A stretch of DNA of 64,000 nt, taken from contig NZ_BDCC01000012.1 of NCBI RefSeq assembly GCF_001613305.1, forward strand, positions 186,001 through 250,000. Direction: 5' to 3'. Of this stretch, positions 17,843 through 26,465 are shown in pieces. How positions within the stretch are numbered: position 1 is the stretch's first letter; each line of letters begins with the position of its first letter. The position numbers were made by a program, and so were the translations under genes. The DNA comes from Nocardia vaccinii NBRC 15922. Its GTDB lineage: Bacteria; Actinomycetota; Actinomycetes; Mycobacteriales; Mycobacteriaceae. Under the pieces are notes generated by a model. The model did not search any database. It worked only from the letters and a program-made list of their open reading frames with translations, and had not been told where the DNA came from.

Positions 17843-19300
17843 CTACAGCTGGGCCCAGACCGACTTGGTCTGCAGATACGCCTCGATACCCTCACGACCG
17901 AATTCGTGGCCCCAACCGGACTGCTTGTAACCGCCGAACGGCACCCCGTGGTCGAAGACCAGCTGACAGTTCAGGGTGACCGTGCCCGCCTGCAGGCGCT
18001 TGGCGATGCGGTGGGCGCGACCCAGATTGGTCGTCCAGGCGGTCGCGGCCAGGCCGTAGGTGGTGTCGTTGGCCAGGGCCACGGCCTCGTCATCGTCGTC
18101 GAACGGCAGGATCGTCACCACCGGTCCGAAGATCTCCTCCTGGTACAACCGGCTGGTGGCGGGGTCGACATTGGTCAGCACGGTCGGATGCACGAAATAG
18201 CCGGGCCGGTCCAGCCGGTGTCCGCCGGTGACGACCTCGACGCCGTCCCGCTTGCCCTCTTCGATGTAGCCCATCACGCGGGTGAGCTGTTTGGCGCTGA
18301 TGAGCGGGCTGATCATGGCCCCCTCCTCCTTGGGCCCGCCCAGCTTCAGGTTGTTCGCGACCGTCGCGATGCCCTCCACGACGCGCTCGTACACCCCGCG
18401 CTGCACGAAGATCCGCGATCCGCAGACGCACCCCTGACCGGAGTGCACGAAGATCCCCATCGCCGCCATCATGATGGCCATGTCCAGATCGGCATCGTCG
18501 TAGATCAGCACCGGTGATTTCCCGCCGAGTTCGAGCATGACCTTCTTGAGATTGCCGGCCGAGGCCCGCACGATCTCCTTGCCGACCTCGGTCGAACCGG
18601 TGAAGGCGATCTTCTCCACGTCCGGGTGCGCGGTCAGCGCCGCGCCCGCGGTGTGACCGAAACCGTTGAGCAGGTTGACCACCCCCTCGGGCACCCCCGC
18701 TTCGGCGATGATGCGGTCCAGCAGCAGGGCCGACAGCGGCGTCTCCTCGGCGGGTTTGACGATGCTGCTGCACCCCGCGGCCAGCGCCGGGGCGATCTTG
18801 GCGCACGCGTTGAACACCGGACCGTTCCACGGGAAGATCAGCCCGACGACGCCGTACGGCTCCTTGAGCGTGTAGGCGTGCATATCGGCATACGCGCCGG
18901 ATACGCCGCCGGTCATCTGCACCTCGTGTGCGGTGCCGTTGACCTTGGTGCACCACCCCGCGTAGTAACGGAAGAATTCCGCGCAGGTGGGCACGATCAT
19001 CTGCGCCTGCGCCAGCGGCATACCCGTATTGAGCGAGTCGAGCTGGGCCAGATCCTCGGCGTAGTGATCCATCAGATCGGCGATGCGCCACATGATCTTC
19101 GCGCGCTCACGGCCCGGCATGGTGTGCCAGACACCCGATTCGAACGATGCCCGCGCCCGCTTCACCGCCTCGTCGACGGCCTCCGGCCCGCAGTCGGTGA
19201 ATTCGGTGATCGGCTCCTCGGTCGCCGGGTCGATGACCGGAATGACCTCACCCGTTCCGGGCAACTTGCGTAGATCGTCCAATACCGACTGCAACGTCAT
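17843..19300 (-). CDS. NAD(P)-dependent aldehyde dehydrogenase (phenylacetaldehyde/betaine-aldehyde type)
   Basis: A 485-aa class of ALDH with all catalytic parts: FPWNGPVFNACAKIAPAL, KPAEETPLSALLL, glycine motif FTGSTEVGKEI, general base Glu in LELGGKSPVLI, and nucleophilic Cys in HSGQGCVCGSRIFV. The C-terminal GGYKQSGWGHEFGREGIEAY is canonical. It oxidises aldehydes to acids; substrate unresolved. An inverted repeat (19334-19351) sits just upstream of the start and suggests a dedicated repressor, which is not encoded adjacent. Transcribed alone. Confidence 0.9.
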   Translation of the reverse strand: MTLQSVLDDLRKLPGTGEVIPVIDPATEEPITEFTDCGPEAVDEAVKRARASFESGVWHTMPGRERAKIMWRIADLMDHYAEDLAQLDSLNTGMPLAQAQMIVPTCAEFFRYYAGWCTKVNGTAHEVQMTGGVSGAYADMHAYTLKEPYGVVGLIFPWNGPVFNACAKIAPALAAGCSSIVKPAEETPLSALLLDRIIAEAGVPEGVVNLLNGFGHTAGAALTAHPDVEKIAFTGSTEVGKEIVRASAGNLKKVMLELGGKSPVLIYDDADLDMAIMMAAMGIFVHSGQGCVCGSRIFVQRGVYERVVEGIATVANNLKLGGPKEEGAMISPLISAKQLTRVMGYIEEGKRDGVEVVTGGHRLDRPGYFVHPTVLTNVDPATSRLYQEEIFGPVVTILPFDDDDEAVALANDTTYGLAATAWTTNLGRAHRIAKRLQAGTVTLNCQLVFDHGVPFGGYKQSGWGHEFGREGIEAYLQTKSVWAQL

Positions 19301-19333
19301 CGCGGTACCTCACTCTTGAAAAATGGAAGTTTG

Positions 19334-19351
19334 ATTCTCGATCGCGAGAAT
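19334..19351 (-). promoter_or_regulatory. Inverted repeat operator upstream of the aldehyde dehydrogenase
   Basis: ATTCTCG at 19334-19340 and CGAGAAT at 19345-19351 form a perfect 7-bp inverted repeat around ATCG. The centre is about 42 nt upstream of the ALDH start at 19300 on the minus strand, where a TetR- or similar dimeric repressor would act. The sequence around it is AT-rich compared with the surroundings. Confidence 0.55.
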
Positions 19352-19477
19352 AACATTTCTCAGTGGCATGCGTCAGCATGCTGCGACCACTCACCTCCAC
19401 TCTCGCGGCCCCCGAGAGGGACCTGGCCGGCTTCAGGCAAGAATGCCGAATGCTCTCGGCACCAATGGATTACGCAC

Positions 19478-19515
19478 GCCGATAGCCCCGGCACGGCAGT
19501 GCCGGGGCTATCGGC
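19478..19515. terminator. Perfect 17-bp inverted repeat downstream of the 198-aa gene
   Basis: 19478-19494 (GCCGATAGCCCCGGCAC) is exactly complementary to 19499-19515, with loop GGCA. No U-tract. It lies 88 nt beyond the stop of the minus-strand gene ending at 19603 and upstream of the ALDH promoter, so it is well placed to insulate the two. Confidence 0.7.
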
Positions 19516-19602
19516 TCGCGCGGCCCATCACGCACCCGGCCCGGACAGCGCGAACGCCATTTCGACACGGGCACAAGGACATTGCGGGATAAGACCGCGA
19601 AT

Positions 19603-20199
19603 TCACTTGGCGGAGACGAGATCTCCGTCGTACCGACAGCTCGGCGGCGGCAGCTCACGAGTGCGGAACGCCTCGGTCAGCTCGGCCGAATCGCCCGGTA
19701 AGCCCGCCGCGGCCAGCGCGCACGTCTTGAACACCCGCGCCGCGTTGCTCATTCGACGGGATACCGGCTCGATCCGCTCGTCCAGTTCCGCGGGCAGTCC
19801 GTCCCCCCACAGCGCGACCTCGACAGGCCGGCCATCGAGGTATTCGTGCACGCCGTCGCGCACACGATCATCGGACAGATACGTCTGCGAGGCCACCGCC
19901 ACCGCGTTCGGGTGCATATCACGCTCGAGGACGGTCAGGGCCTGCTCCAGATCCAGCACCGTCGCGCCGAGAATTCCGAGTGAGCGAACGTTCGAGCACT
20001 CGGCGACCAGGGCGGTCACCTCCCAGCCCGCACTCGTCCGATCGAAAACCCATCCGCCCGCACACCGCACCACTTCCGCGACGGTCGGCGCGATGACCAC
20101 CAGGTGGTAGCGCAACGGATGCCTTCGTACATGAGCCCGCCAGCGGGCAACCTCCCAGATACCTCGGTCAATGGGATCGACAGATCGTACAGCCATATT
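19603..20199 (-). CDS. Conserved-looking hypothetical protein, 198 aa
   Basis: Function not recognised. From ATG 20199 (MAVRSVDPIDRGIWEVARW), which follows GGGATGG in the transcript, the protein is 198 aa with mixed alpha/beta content and no TM or signal peptide. Notable strips are HPLRYHLVVIAPTVAEVVRCAGGWVFDR and LGILGATVLDLEQALTVLERD. An early VRCAGGWVFDR segment followed by regular helices may suggest a nucleotide-independent regulatory or binding protein; this is a guess. The frame is open to 20349, but the upstream residues look like non-coding translation. A perfect CRP-type site lies about 260 bp upstream. Confidence 0.6.
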   Translation of the reverse strand, partial: NMAVRSVDPIDRGIWEVARWRAHVRRHPLRYHLVVIAPTVAEVVRCAGGWVFDRTSAGWEVTALVAECSNVRSLGILGATVLDLEQALTVLERDMHPNAVAVASQTYLSDDRVRDGVHEYLDGRPVEVALWGDGLPAELDERIEPVSRRMSNAARVFKTCALAAAGLPGDSAELTEAFRTRELPPPSCRYDGDLVSAK

Positions 20200-20414
20200 T
20201 CCATCCCGCTTCTCGAACGTGAAGATCGCGGCAGGTCCTTCGGCTGGGCCACTACGCAGCACCCCGCCGTAACGACAACCGGCGGAGGCGATGAGCCTCC
20301 ACCCGAGGGTGACGGCCACTCGCGACGCCGGGATCGCACCGGAGAGCATGCGACAGATCAGGGCTGGTGACCGTAGCGCCGCATTGCTCCACGGGGGAAT
20401 CTACCGATCACACA

Positions 20415-20427
20415 GTAACCCGGTTAC
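20415..20427. promoter_or_regulatory. Perfect palindrome GTAACCCGGTTAC
   Basis: A 13-bp perfect palindrome (GTAACC C GGTTAC) in the space between the end of cysG and the 198-aa gene. It is 34 bp from the CRP-like site and may be a second operator for the same promoter. Confidence 0.45.
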
Positions 20428-20460
20428 CTCGAGTTGTGGCAAGTCTGGCGCAAGTTGATA

Positions 20461-20476
20461 TGTGATCCACGTCACA
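20461..20476. promoter_or_regulatory. CRP/GlxR-type binding site TGTGA-N6-TCACA
   Basis: TGTGATCCACGTCACA matches the full TGTGA-N6-TCACA consensus used by mycobacterial Crp and corynebacterial GlxR. It lies in the 390-bp space between cysG (ending at 20591) and the 198-aa gene starting at 20199, so cAMP-dependent control of that gene is the most direct prediction. Confidence 0.65.
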
Positions 20477-20590
20477 TGGAAAGGTGATCGTACAATCCCA
20501 CTCCGGGAACCGCGGCAACCCCGGTAATCGCGGGATATAACCGCTGTTCACAGCCGAAATCCCGTGGCCTGCCGGGACACTCGGCGACGA

Positions 20591-21856
20591 TTATTCGGCT
20601 GCCGCGGTCCGCGCGGAATCCGGGATCGCGGCATCGAACCCGGCGGTCGGGCCGATGACGATGATCGCGGGCGGCCGGATGCCCTCGGCGCGTACGCGTT
20701 CGGCCACGGTGGACAGATCCGCGCGCAGCACGCGCTCGGTGCGCAGGCTGCCCTCCTGGACGACCGTGACGGGCGTGTCGGCGGGACGTCCACCGTCCAG
20801 AAGTGCGGCCGCGAACTTTTCGATCCGCTCGACCGCCATCAGCAGGACCAGCGTTCCGCGCAGCCGGGCCAGCGCGGGCCAATCCACCAGCGAGTCCGGG
20901 TGATCGGGCGCGATATGCCCGCTGACCACCACGAACTCATGGGTGACCCCGCGATGGGTGACCGGGATCCCGGCCAGTGCGGGCACGGAGATGGCGCTGG
21001 TGACACCGGGAACGACCGTCACCGGAACGCCCGCGGCCACGCACGCCTCGAGTTCTTCGTAGCCGCGCCCGAATACGTACGGGTCACCGCCCTTGAGCCG
21101 CACGACGAACTTCCCGGCCTTGGCGCCCTCGACGAGTGCGGTGTTGATGGCCTCCTGGGCCATGGAGCGCCCGTACGGGATCTTCGCCGCATCGATCACC
21201 TCGACATCGGGGGCGAGTTCGGCGAGCAGTTCCGGCGGTGCGAGCCGGTCGGCGACAACGAGATTCGCCCGCGCCAGCAATCGCCGTCCGCGCACGGTGA
21301 TCAAATCCGGGTCGCCGGGTCCGCCGCCCACGAGTGCCACGCCGGGTGCGGCCGGTTCGGAATCGCCGGTCACCACACCGGATTGCAGCGCCTCGAGCAG
21401 GGCGTTGCGCACCGCGGCCGAACGACGATGCCGACCACCGGCCAGGACACCCAGGGTCATGCCGTCGTATCGGGCGGTGGCCGGAGTGACCGCCGTACCC
21501 AGCCGGGCGTTATCGGCGCGCACGCAGAAGATGCGCCGTTCGGTCGCCTCGGCGACGATCGCGGCATTGGTCTCGGGCTCGTCGGTACAGGCGACGGCGT
21601 ACCACGCGCCGTCGAGATCGCCCGCTGCGTAATCGCGCAATTCGACCTCGATCTGCCCCGAGGCGGCCATCCCCTCGACGGCCGGGGTCACGGTCCGGCT
21701 GATCACCCGCACGTCGGCGCCGGAGGCGATCAGCAGCCCCAGCCGACGCTGGGCCACCGAGCCGCCGCCCACGACGACGACGCGGCGGCCCACGAGATCG
21801 AGCCCGACGACATAGTTCGGGTCACCTGTTTGCTGGTCGTCCTGCGTGTTCGGCAC
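20591..21856 (-). CDS. cysG: Siroheme synthase / uroporphyrinogen-III C-methyltransferase fusion
   Basis: A 421-aa fusion. Residues about 15-150 are the precorrin-2 dehydrogenase/ferrochelatase part (YVVGLDLVGRRVVVVGGGSVAQRRLGLLIASGA, Rossmann GGGSVA). Residues about 165-410 are the SAM-dependent methyltransferase (GVALVGGGPGDPDLITVRG, VVADRLAPPELLA, RLKGGDPYVFGRG, VVPGVTSAISVPA). It makes precorrin-2 and siroheme; precorrin-2 also feeds cobalamin, whose genes lie nearby. The start is the GTG at 21856 (VPNTQDDQQ). Same place as Rv2847c. Confidence 0.93.
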   Translation of the reverse strand: MPNTQDDQQTGDPNYVVGLDLVGRRVVVVGGGSVAQRRLGLLIASGADVRVISRTVTPAVEGMAASGQIEVELRDYAAGDLDGAWYAVACTDEPETNAAIVAEATERRIFCVRADNARLGTAVTPATARYDGMTLGVLAGGRHRRSAAVRNALLEALQSGVVTGDSEPAAPGVALVGGGPGDPDLITVRGRRLLARANLVVADRLAPPELLAELAPDVEVIDAAKIPYGRSMAQEAINTALVEGAKAGKFVVRLKGGDPYVFGRGYEELEACVAAGVPVTVVPGVTSAISVPALAGIPVTHRGVTHEFVVVSGHIAPDHPDSLVDWPALARLRGTLVLLMAVERIEKFAAALLDGGRPADTPVTVVQEGSLRTERVLRADLSTVAERVRAEGIRPPAIIVIGPTAGFDAAIPDSARTAAAE

Positions 21857-21920
21857 AAGTTTCGAGCCTACGGGCCGCGCGTTCGCCCCCGGCAACCACC
21901 CACGACCCGCCCGGCGCCGT

Positions 21921-22328
21921 TCAGAGACGTCCACGCACCGCCGTCGGGGTGACGCGCACGATCACGCGCTCGCCGTCGTTCACCGAAGCCGGGTTGAACT
22001 CGGCGTAGGGCTTGCCGGTGTACTTGTGCGACAACCGATCCGGCAGCTCGCGGGCGGTATCGGGGGTCACGGTGACGCTGCCGCGGATCTCCGCGTAGAC
22101 GTACGGATCACCCGGCGGCACGATCATCACCGTCACGCGCGGATCGCGCGCGACGTTCTTGTACTGCTGCCGATCGACGGTGGTGGAGTAGACCAACTCG
22201 TCGCCGTCACGTTCGAGCCAGATCACGGTGAGGTGCGGCTGCCCGTTGCGACCGACGGTCGCCAGCGTCGCGAAAACGGCGGTGTCGTCCAGGAGTTTTT
22301 TCAGATTTTCGGAGAACTCGGCTGTCAT
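21921..22328 (-). CDS. PPOX-class F420-dependent oxidoreductase, FMN-binding split barrel
   Basis: A 135-aa split-barrel protein from ATG 22328 (MTAEFSENLKKLLDDTAVFATLATVGRNGQPHLTVIW). The pattern FATLATVGRNGQPHLTVIWLERDGDELVYSTT...QYKNVARDPRVTVMI is the usual one for the F420/FMN PPOX family TIGR03618-like. These small enzymes reduce diverse substrates with F420 or bind heme/flavin; substrate not predictable. It lies 65 bp upstream of cysG in the same direction and may share its transcript. Confidence 0.85.
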   Translation of the reverse strand: MTAEFSENLKKLLDDTAVFATLATVGRNGQPHLTVIWLERDGDELVYSTTVDRQQYKNVARDPRVTVMIVPPGDPYVYAEIRGSVTVTPDTARELPDRLSHKYTGKPYAEFNPASVNDGERVIVRVTPTAVRGRL

Positions 22329-22450
22329 ACCGAATGCGAACCCCGCGCGCCGCAACGGAATTCCCGCGCACCCGCGCCGTCTTCGGGTCGAACCGGCCGA
22401 ATCATGGCCGGGACATCCGGGCGGGCCGGGCCCGACGTCGAGTCGAGGCA

Positions 22451-23803
22451 CTAGGGGTGGCGCGGATTGTTCTGGACCCAGTGGAAACCGGTGCTGCGCA
22501 ACGGCAATCGGTCGGCATCGAAGTGTTCGAGCGAAATGGTCACCCGGTGGAGATTCAGTTCACCGGTCAGCACCGCACGGTCGGACACAGGCTGCTGGAA
22601 GGTCAGAACGCCCGTGGGGCCGGTCCGGCCCGGCACAGTCGTAATCGTGATCCGGTGCGCCGCCGGATCGACCGTCGCGGGCAGGCTGTCCAGGGTGCCG
22701 TCCATATGCTGGAACTCGAACGTGCCGGGATGGTCGAAGATGACCCGGTACCAGCGGTCCCCGTCGGTGACCAGCGGCGGCACATCCTGTCCGTCCCGGG
22801 TGAACCGCGTGACCGTCCATATGCCGTACAGCGCAGGCTTCGGCCGGCCGGTGCCGTACAGGTGCCAGTTCAGCCACTGCATGTGGCACAGACCGATGAC
22901 CACCCAGACTGCCAGGAGGACCTGAACCAGTGCCGCTGTCCGCCGGGCCCGTGGTGTGTGGAACGGATAGGGCGCGGTCGAAGGTCCGGCGGCGCGGCCG
23001 AGCAGCAGCACGGCGACCAGCCGCCGAGCCTCCGGTGCGAGCAGGATCAGGCTCAGCAGCAGCAGATGTCCGGACAGAATCTTGACCGGCACGTCGAACG
23101 TCAGGTTCAGCAGGAACACCTGGGCCATGTCCACCACGCTCAGCATCGCGCCCAGCACCGCGGTACGCGGGATGTACAGCATCAGCCCGGCCAGCACCTC
23201 GGCCAGTCCGAGCGACATCTCGTACGGATGGGACGATCCCACCTGATTCCACAGCACCGCCATCGGGGTGAAATGCCCGTACGGTTCGAGCAGCGTGCTC
23301 AGGGACGGTGCGCGCATCTGCGTCGGAATCAGTTTGACGAATCCGTAGAAGAGCATCTGCCCGCCCAGGAACAGCGGCAGCACCAGCAGCGCCCAGCCCG
23401 CGAGCGTGCGGTATTCGAGCCGACGCCGGTCCAGCAGCGACCACACCGTCGTCGCGACGAGCGTCACGACCAGCAGGCCGAAGACCTGCACCCAGTAGAT
23501 CGCCTGATCACCGCTTCCATTCGGGTAGAGCCGCACATCGCTCGCACCGAACACCGTGCGCCCCAACCAGCCGAGCGCCGGTTCGAGCCACTTTTCCGGA
23601 CCGGTCGCCGACCGCTGCGGCAACCAGGTGCGGAACCAGCCCGCGAATACGGTCGTGATCTGCGGGATCGTCAGGCACAACAATCCGGCGTAGATCAGAA
23701 AGAACCGGAAGGCGATGCGGGTGAACGGGTTCCATGCCGTCGAATCACCCCGCTCCGGCCGGATCTCCGATACATCGTCCCGCTCCTGGACACCGTCGCT
23801 CAT
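22451..23803 (-). CDS. Polytopic membrane protein, DoxX-like
   Basis: A 450-aa protein from ATG 23803 with GGGAGGG upstream. Several TM helices: IAFRFFLIYAGLLCLTIP, WVQVFGLLVVTLVATTVW, LAGWALLVLPLFLGGQMLFYGF, then MSLGLAEVLAGLMLY and AALVQVLLAVWVVIGLCHM. The FVKLIPTQMRAPS...LAEVLAG segment is DoxX-like. The last 110 residues after the final helix are soluble and may form a beta-rich extracellular domain (YGIWTVTRFTRDGQDVPP...RWYRVIFDHPGTFEF). Function unknown; DoxX relatives act in oxidative stress or quinol oxidation. Confidence 0.75.
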   Translation of the reverse strand: MSDGVQERDDVSEIRPERGDSTAWNPFTRIAFRFFLIYAGLLCLTIPQITTVFAGWFRTWLPQRSATGPEKWLEPALGWLGRTVFGASDVRLYPNGSGDQAIYWVQVFGLLVVTLVATTVWSLLDRRRLEYRTLAGWALLVLPLFLGGQMLFYGFVKLIPTQMRAPSLSTLLEPYGHFTPMAVLWNQVGSSHPYEMSLGLAEVLAGLMLYIPRTAVLGAMLSVVDMAQVFLLNLTFDVPVKILSGHLLLLSLILLAPEARRLVAVLLLGRAAGPSTAPYPFHTPRARRTAALVQVLLAVWVVIGLCHMQWLNWHLYGTGRPKPALYGIWTVTRFTRDGQDVPPLVTDGDRWYRVIFDHPGTFEFQHMDGTLDSLPATVDPAAHRITITTVPGRTGPTGVLTFQQPVSDRAVLTGELNLHRVTISLEHFDADRLPLRSTGFHWVQNNPRHP

Positions 23804-24085
23804 GCTCGCCCTCCCGATCGAACCCACGCAACCGAAACCGATTCCCGCCGGACACTCCCCACGAATATTCCGGCTCTCTTGATACATCCCGCGGCGACAC
23901 GCTCAGCAGGCCACCCCCGACGACGGCAACCACCCATCCCGGTCATCGGTACCGGCGAAAAAGGGCTACGGATTCCACCACGCGCAGCGACTAGAACGCG
24001 TTACATTCCCTCCATCGTGCCGCCGCGCCCGAACCGGATCGCGACACGGCACGCAGGCATTTCCAGCAGCCAGGAGGTCCCGATC

Positions 24086-25222
24086 ATGTCGGACGATTCC
24101 GATCCAGATCCCGAACAGCGGCGACAGCTCACCACCAGCGCCCGGGATCTCGACGACCTCGCCGAACGCCTGACCGGCTGGCTGGGCGACAAGGTCGGCT
24201 GCGACGGCACACCGGCGCTCACCGATCTGCGCCGACCGCAGGCGGGGGGCATGTCGAGTTCGTCGGTCTTGTTCGACGCCTCCTGGCAGGTGGACGGGAA
24301 GACGATCGGCGGCTCCTACGTGGCCCGGATGGCGCCGGAGGACGATTCCTTCCCGGTTTTCGAAACCTACGACCTGGCACGGCAATACGGGGTGATGGCC
24401 GCAGTCGGTGAACACAGTTCGGTGCCCGTGCCGCCGCTGTGCTGGTTCGAGGCGGACGAATCCGTGCTCGGTGCACCGTTTTTCGTCATGACGCGCGTGG
24501 ACGGCCGCATCCCCGAGGACAATCCGCCGTACGTATTCATCGGCTGGCTGTTCGATGCCACCGCGGAGCAGCGAATGCTGCTGACCCGCAACACCATCGG
24601 CATCATCGCCGATATCCACGCCATCGCCGATCCGGCGGCGAGATTCCCGGCGTTGGTCGAACCCGGCGACTCGCTGCGCCGGCACGTGGATGCCACCCGA
24701 TCCTGGTACCGCTGGGCCCTGGCCGAGGACGGATACGCGATCCCGCTGCTGGAGCGGGCATTCGACTGGCTCGAGCGGCACTGGCCGCAGAATCCGGGCG
24801 CCGACGTGCTCAGCTGGGGCGATTCGCGACCGGGCAACATCATCTACCGAGAGTTCGATCCGGTCGCGGTGCTGGACTGGGAAATGGCCGCACTGGGCCC
24901 ACGCGAGCTCGACGTGGCGTGGGTGATCTTCATCCACCGGTTCTTCCAGGACCTGGCGACGCAGTTCGGTCAGCCGGGACTGCCGGATTTCCTGCGCCGG
25001 GAGGATGTGGTCGCGCTGTACGAGCAGGCCACCGGATATCGCCTGCGGGACCTGGACTTCTACCTGGTCTACGCCGCATTGCGGCACGGGGTGGTGATGG
25101 CCCGGGTCAAACGCCGGATGATCCACTTCGGCGAGGACACCGACACACCCGACCGGGACGACTACGTGATGCACCGCAAGAGTCTCGAGGCTCTGCTCGA
25201 CGGCACCTACGAATGGGACTGA
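24086..25222 (+). CDS. Aminoglycoside-phosphotransferase-fold kinase
   Basis: A 378-aa APH/choline-kinase-fold protein. The start ATG 24086 has AGGAGG 8 nt upstream. Features: VARMAPEDDSFPVF (nucleotide lobe), the Brenner-like catalytic motif SWGDSRPGNIIYRE (D and N), and the metal-binding DWEMAALGPRELDVAW. The mycobacterial/nocardial branch is often annotated acyl-CoA or macrolide kinase-like; the natural substrate is unknown. Followed 4 bp later by a CrtC-like protein; the pairing of these two families suggests a shared lipid or steroid-like substrate. Confidence 0.82.
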   Translation: MSDDSDPDPEQRRQLTTSARDLDDLAERLTGWLGDKVGCDGTPALTDLRRPQAGGMSSSSVLFDASWQVDGKTIGGSYVARMAPEDDSFPVFETYDLARQYGVMAAVGEHSSVPVPPLCWFEADESVLGAPFFVMTRVDGRIPEDNPPYVFIGWLFDATAEQRMLLTRNTIGIIADIHAIADPAARFPALVEPGDSLRRHVDATRSWYRWALAEDGYAIPLLERAFDWLERHWPQNPGADVLSWGDSRPGNIIYREFDPVAVLDWEMAALGPRELDVAWVIFIHRFFQDLATQFGQPGLPDFLRREDVVALYEQATGYRLRDLDFYLVYAALRHGVVMARVKRRMIHFGEDTDTPDRDDYVMHRKSLEALLDGTYEWD

Positions 25223-25226
25223 CAGC

Positions 25227-26372
25227 ATGGGATCGACGGCTATGAGCGAATCCGACGGCCGGGGCATCGGCCCGACCCCCGCACCCCTGGACGAGTTTCC
25301 GATCCACCAGACTCCGCTGTCGCTGGCCCGGGTCGGCACCAGCGACCGGAACTTCTACGACCGCAGCTATTTCAACGGCCACGACCGGGACGGGGGCACC
25401 TTTCTGGTGACCGGCCTGGGCGTCTATCCGAACCTGGGCGTCATCGATGCGTACGCGGCCGTGCGGCGTGGTGAAACCCAACGGGCCGTGCGCTTTTCGA
25501 CCGAACTCAGCGAGCGCGGCCTGGACCAGCGGGTCGGCGGCTATCGCGTCGAGGTGCTCGAACCGCTCGACCGCATCCGGATCGTTTGCGAGCACGAGGA
25601 TCTCGGTTTCGACCTGACCTGGACCGGAGCCTTCCCGGCGATCATGGAACAGCCGCATCTCATTCTGGCCGGGAATCGGCCGATCATCGACGCGTCCCGG
25701 TTCGCGCAGGTGGGCTCCTGGGCGGGCACGCTGCACGTGGACGGAACCGATATCGCGGTGGATCCGCAGGTCTGGACCGGCAGCCGGGACCGGTCGTGGG
25801 GGATCCGGCCGGTCGGAGAGACAGAACCGGCCGGACGCGCCGGCGCCTCCGGACCGGGCGGCTTCTGGTGGATGTACGCGCCGCTGCGCTTCGAGGACTT
25901 CGCCATCGTGGTCATCGTGCAGGAGAATCCGGACGGATTCCGCACCCTCAACGATGCCACCCGGATCTGGGCCGACGGCCGGGTCGAGCAACTCGGCTGG
26001 CCGCGCGTGCATATCGACTATCGTTCCGGCACGAGGATTCCCGTTGCCGCGCGGCTGGAAATGACAGCCTCGGACGGGAAGCCGGTGGAGGTGCGGATCA
26101 CGCCGCACACCTTCATGGCACTGCATATCGGCTGCGGCTACGGCGGCGATCCGGATTGGCAGCACGGCATGTGGAAGGGGGCGGACTGGTCCTCGTCCAG
26201 CAGTTACGATCTGACCGATCCCGCTGTCGCCGCGCGCATTCCGTGGGGTGCGATCGATCATGTCGCGAGCGCTCGATGTGGTGACGCCGAGGGCTGGGGC
26301 CTGTTCGAACACGCCAGTATCGGGCGGCACGATCCGACCGGCTTCGCCGATTGGACGTCCGTGGCGCCCTGA
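25227..26372 (+). CDS. CrtC/tocopherol-cyclase-fold protein (DUF7064/7065-like)
   Basis: A 381-aa protein starting 4 bp after the kinase stop (another ATG at 25242). It looks like the actinobacterial two-domain lipocalin-like families DUF7065 (N) and DUF7064 (C): DRNFYDRSYFNGHDRDGGTFLVTGLGVYPNLG, GTDIAVDPQVWTGSRDRSWGIRP, FWWMYAPLRFEDFAIVVI. The fold is shared with hydroxyneurosporene synthase and binds hydrophobic ligands. No catalytic residues can be assigned. It is almost certainly co-transcribed with the upstream kinase. Confidence 0.75.
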   Translation: MGSTAMSESDGRGIGPTPAPLDEFPIHQTPLSLARVGTSDRNFYDRSYFNGHDRDGGTFLVTGLGVYPNLGVIDAYAAVRRGETQRAVRFSTELSERGLDQRVGGYRVEVLEPLDRIRIVCEHEDLGFDLTWTGAFPAIMEQPHLILAGNRPIIDASRFAQVGSWAGTLHVDGTDIAVDPQVWTGSRDRSWGIRPVGETEPAGRAGASGPGGFWWMYAPLRFEDFAIVVIVQENPDGFRTLNDATRIWADGRVEQLGWPRVHIDYRSGTRIPVAARLEMTASDGKPVEVRITPHTFMALHIGCGYGGDPDWQHGMWKGADWSSSSSYDLTDPAVAARIPWGAIDHVASARCGDAEGWGLFEHASIGRHDPTGFADWTSVAP

Positions 26373-26465
26373 GGCGGACGCGGCGGTTCGACGCCGATCG
26401 TGCCCCGGTCCGCATCGCGAATCAGGGCGCGGGATCTGTCGTCGCCGTGTTCTATGGTTCCCTTC

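Noticed and set aside
22334..24085. Long upstream extension of the APH-like gene frame
   Set aside because: Runs antisense to the DoxX-like gene; the ATG at 24086 has a perfect ribosome site.
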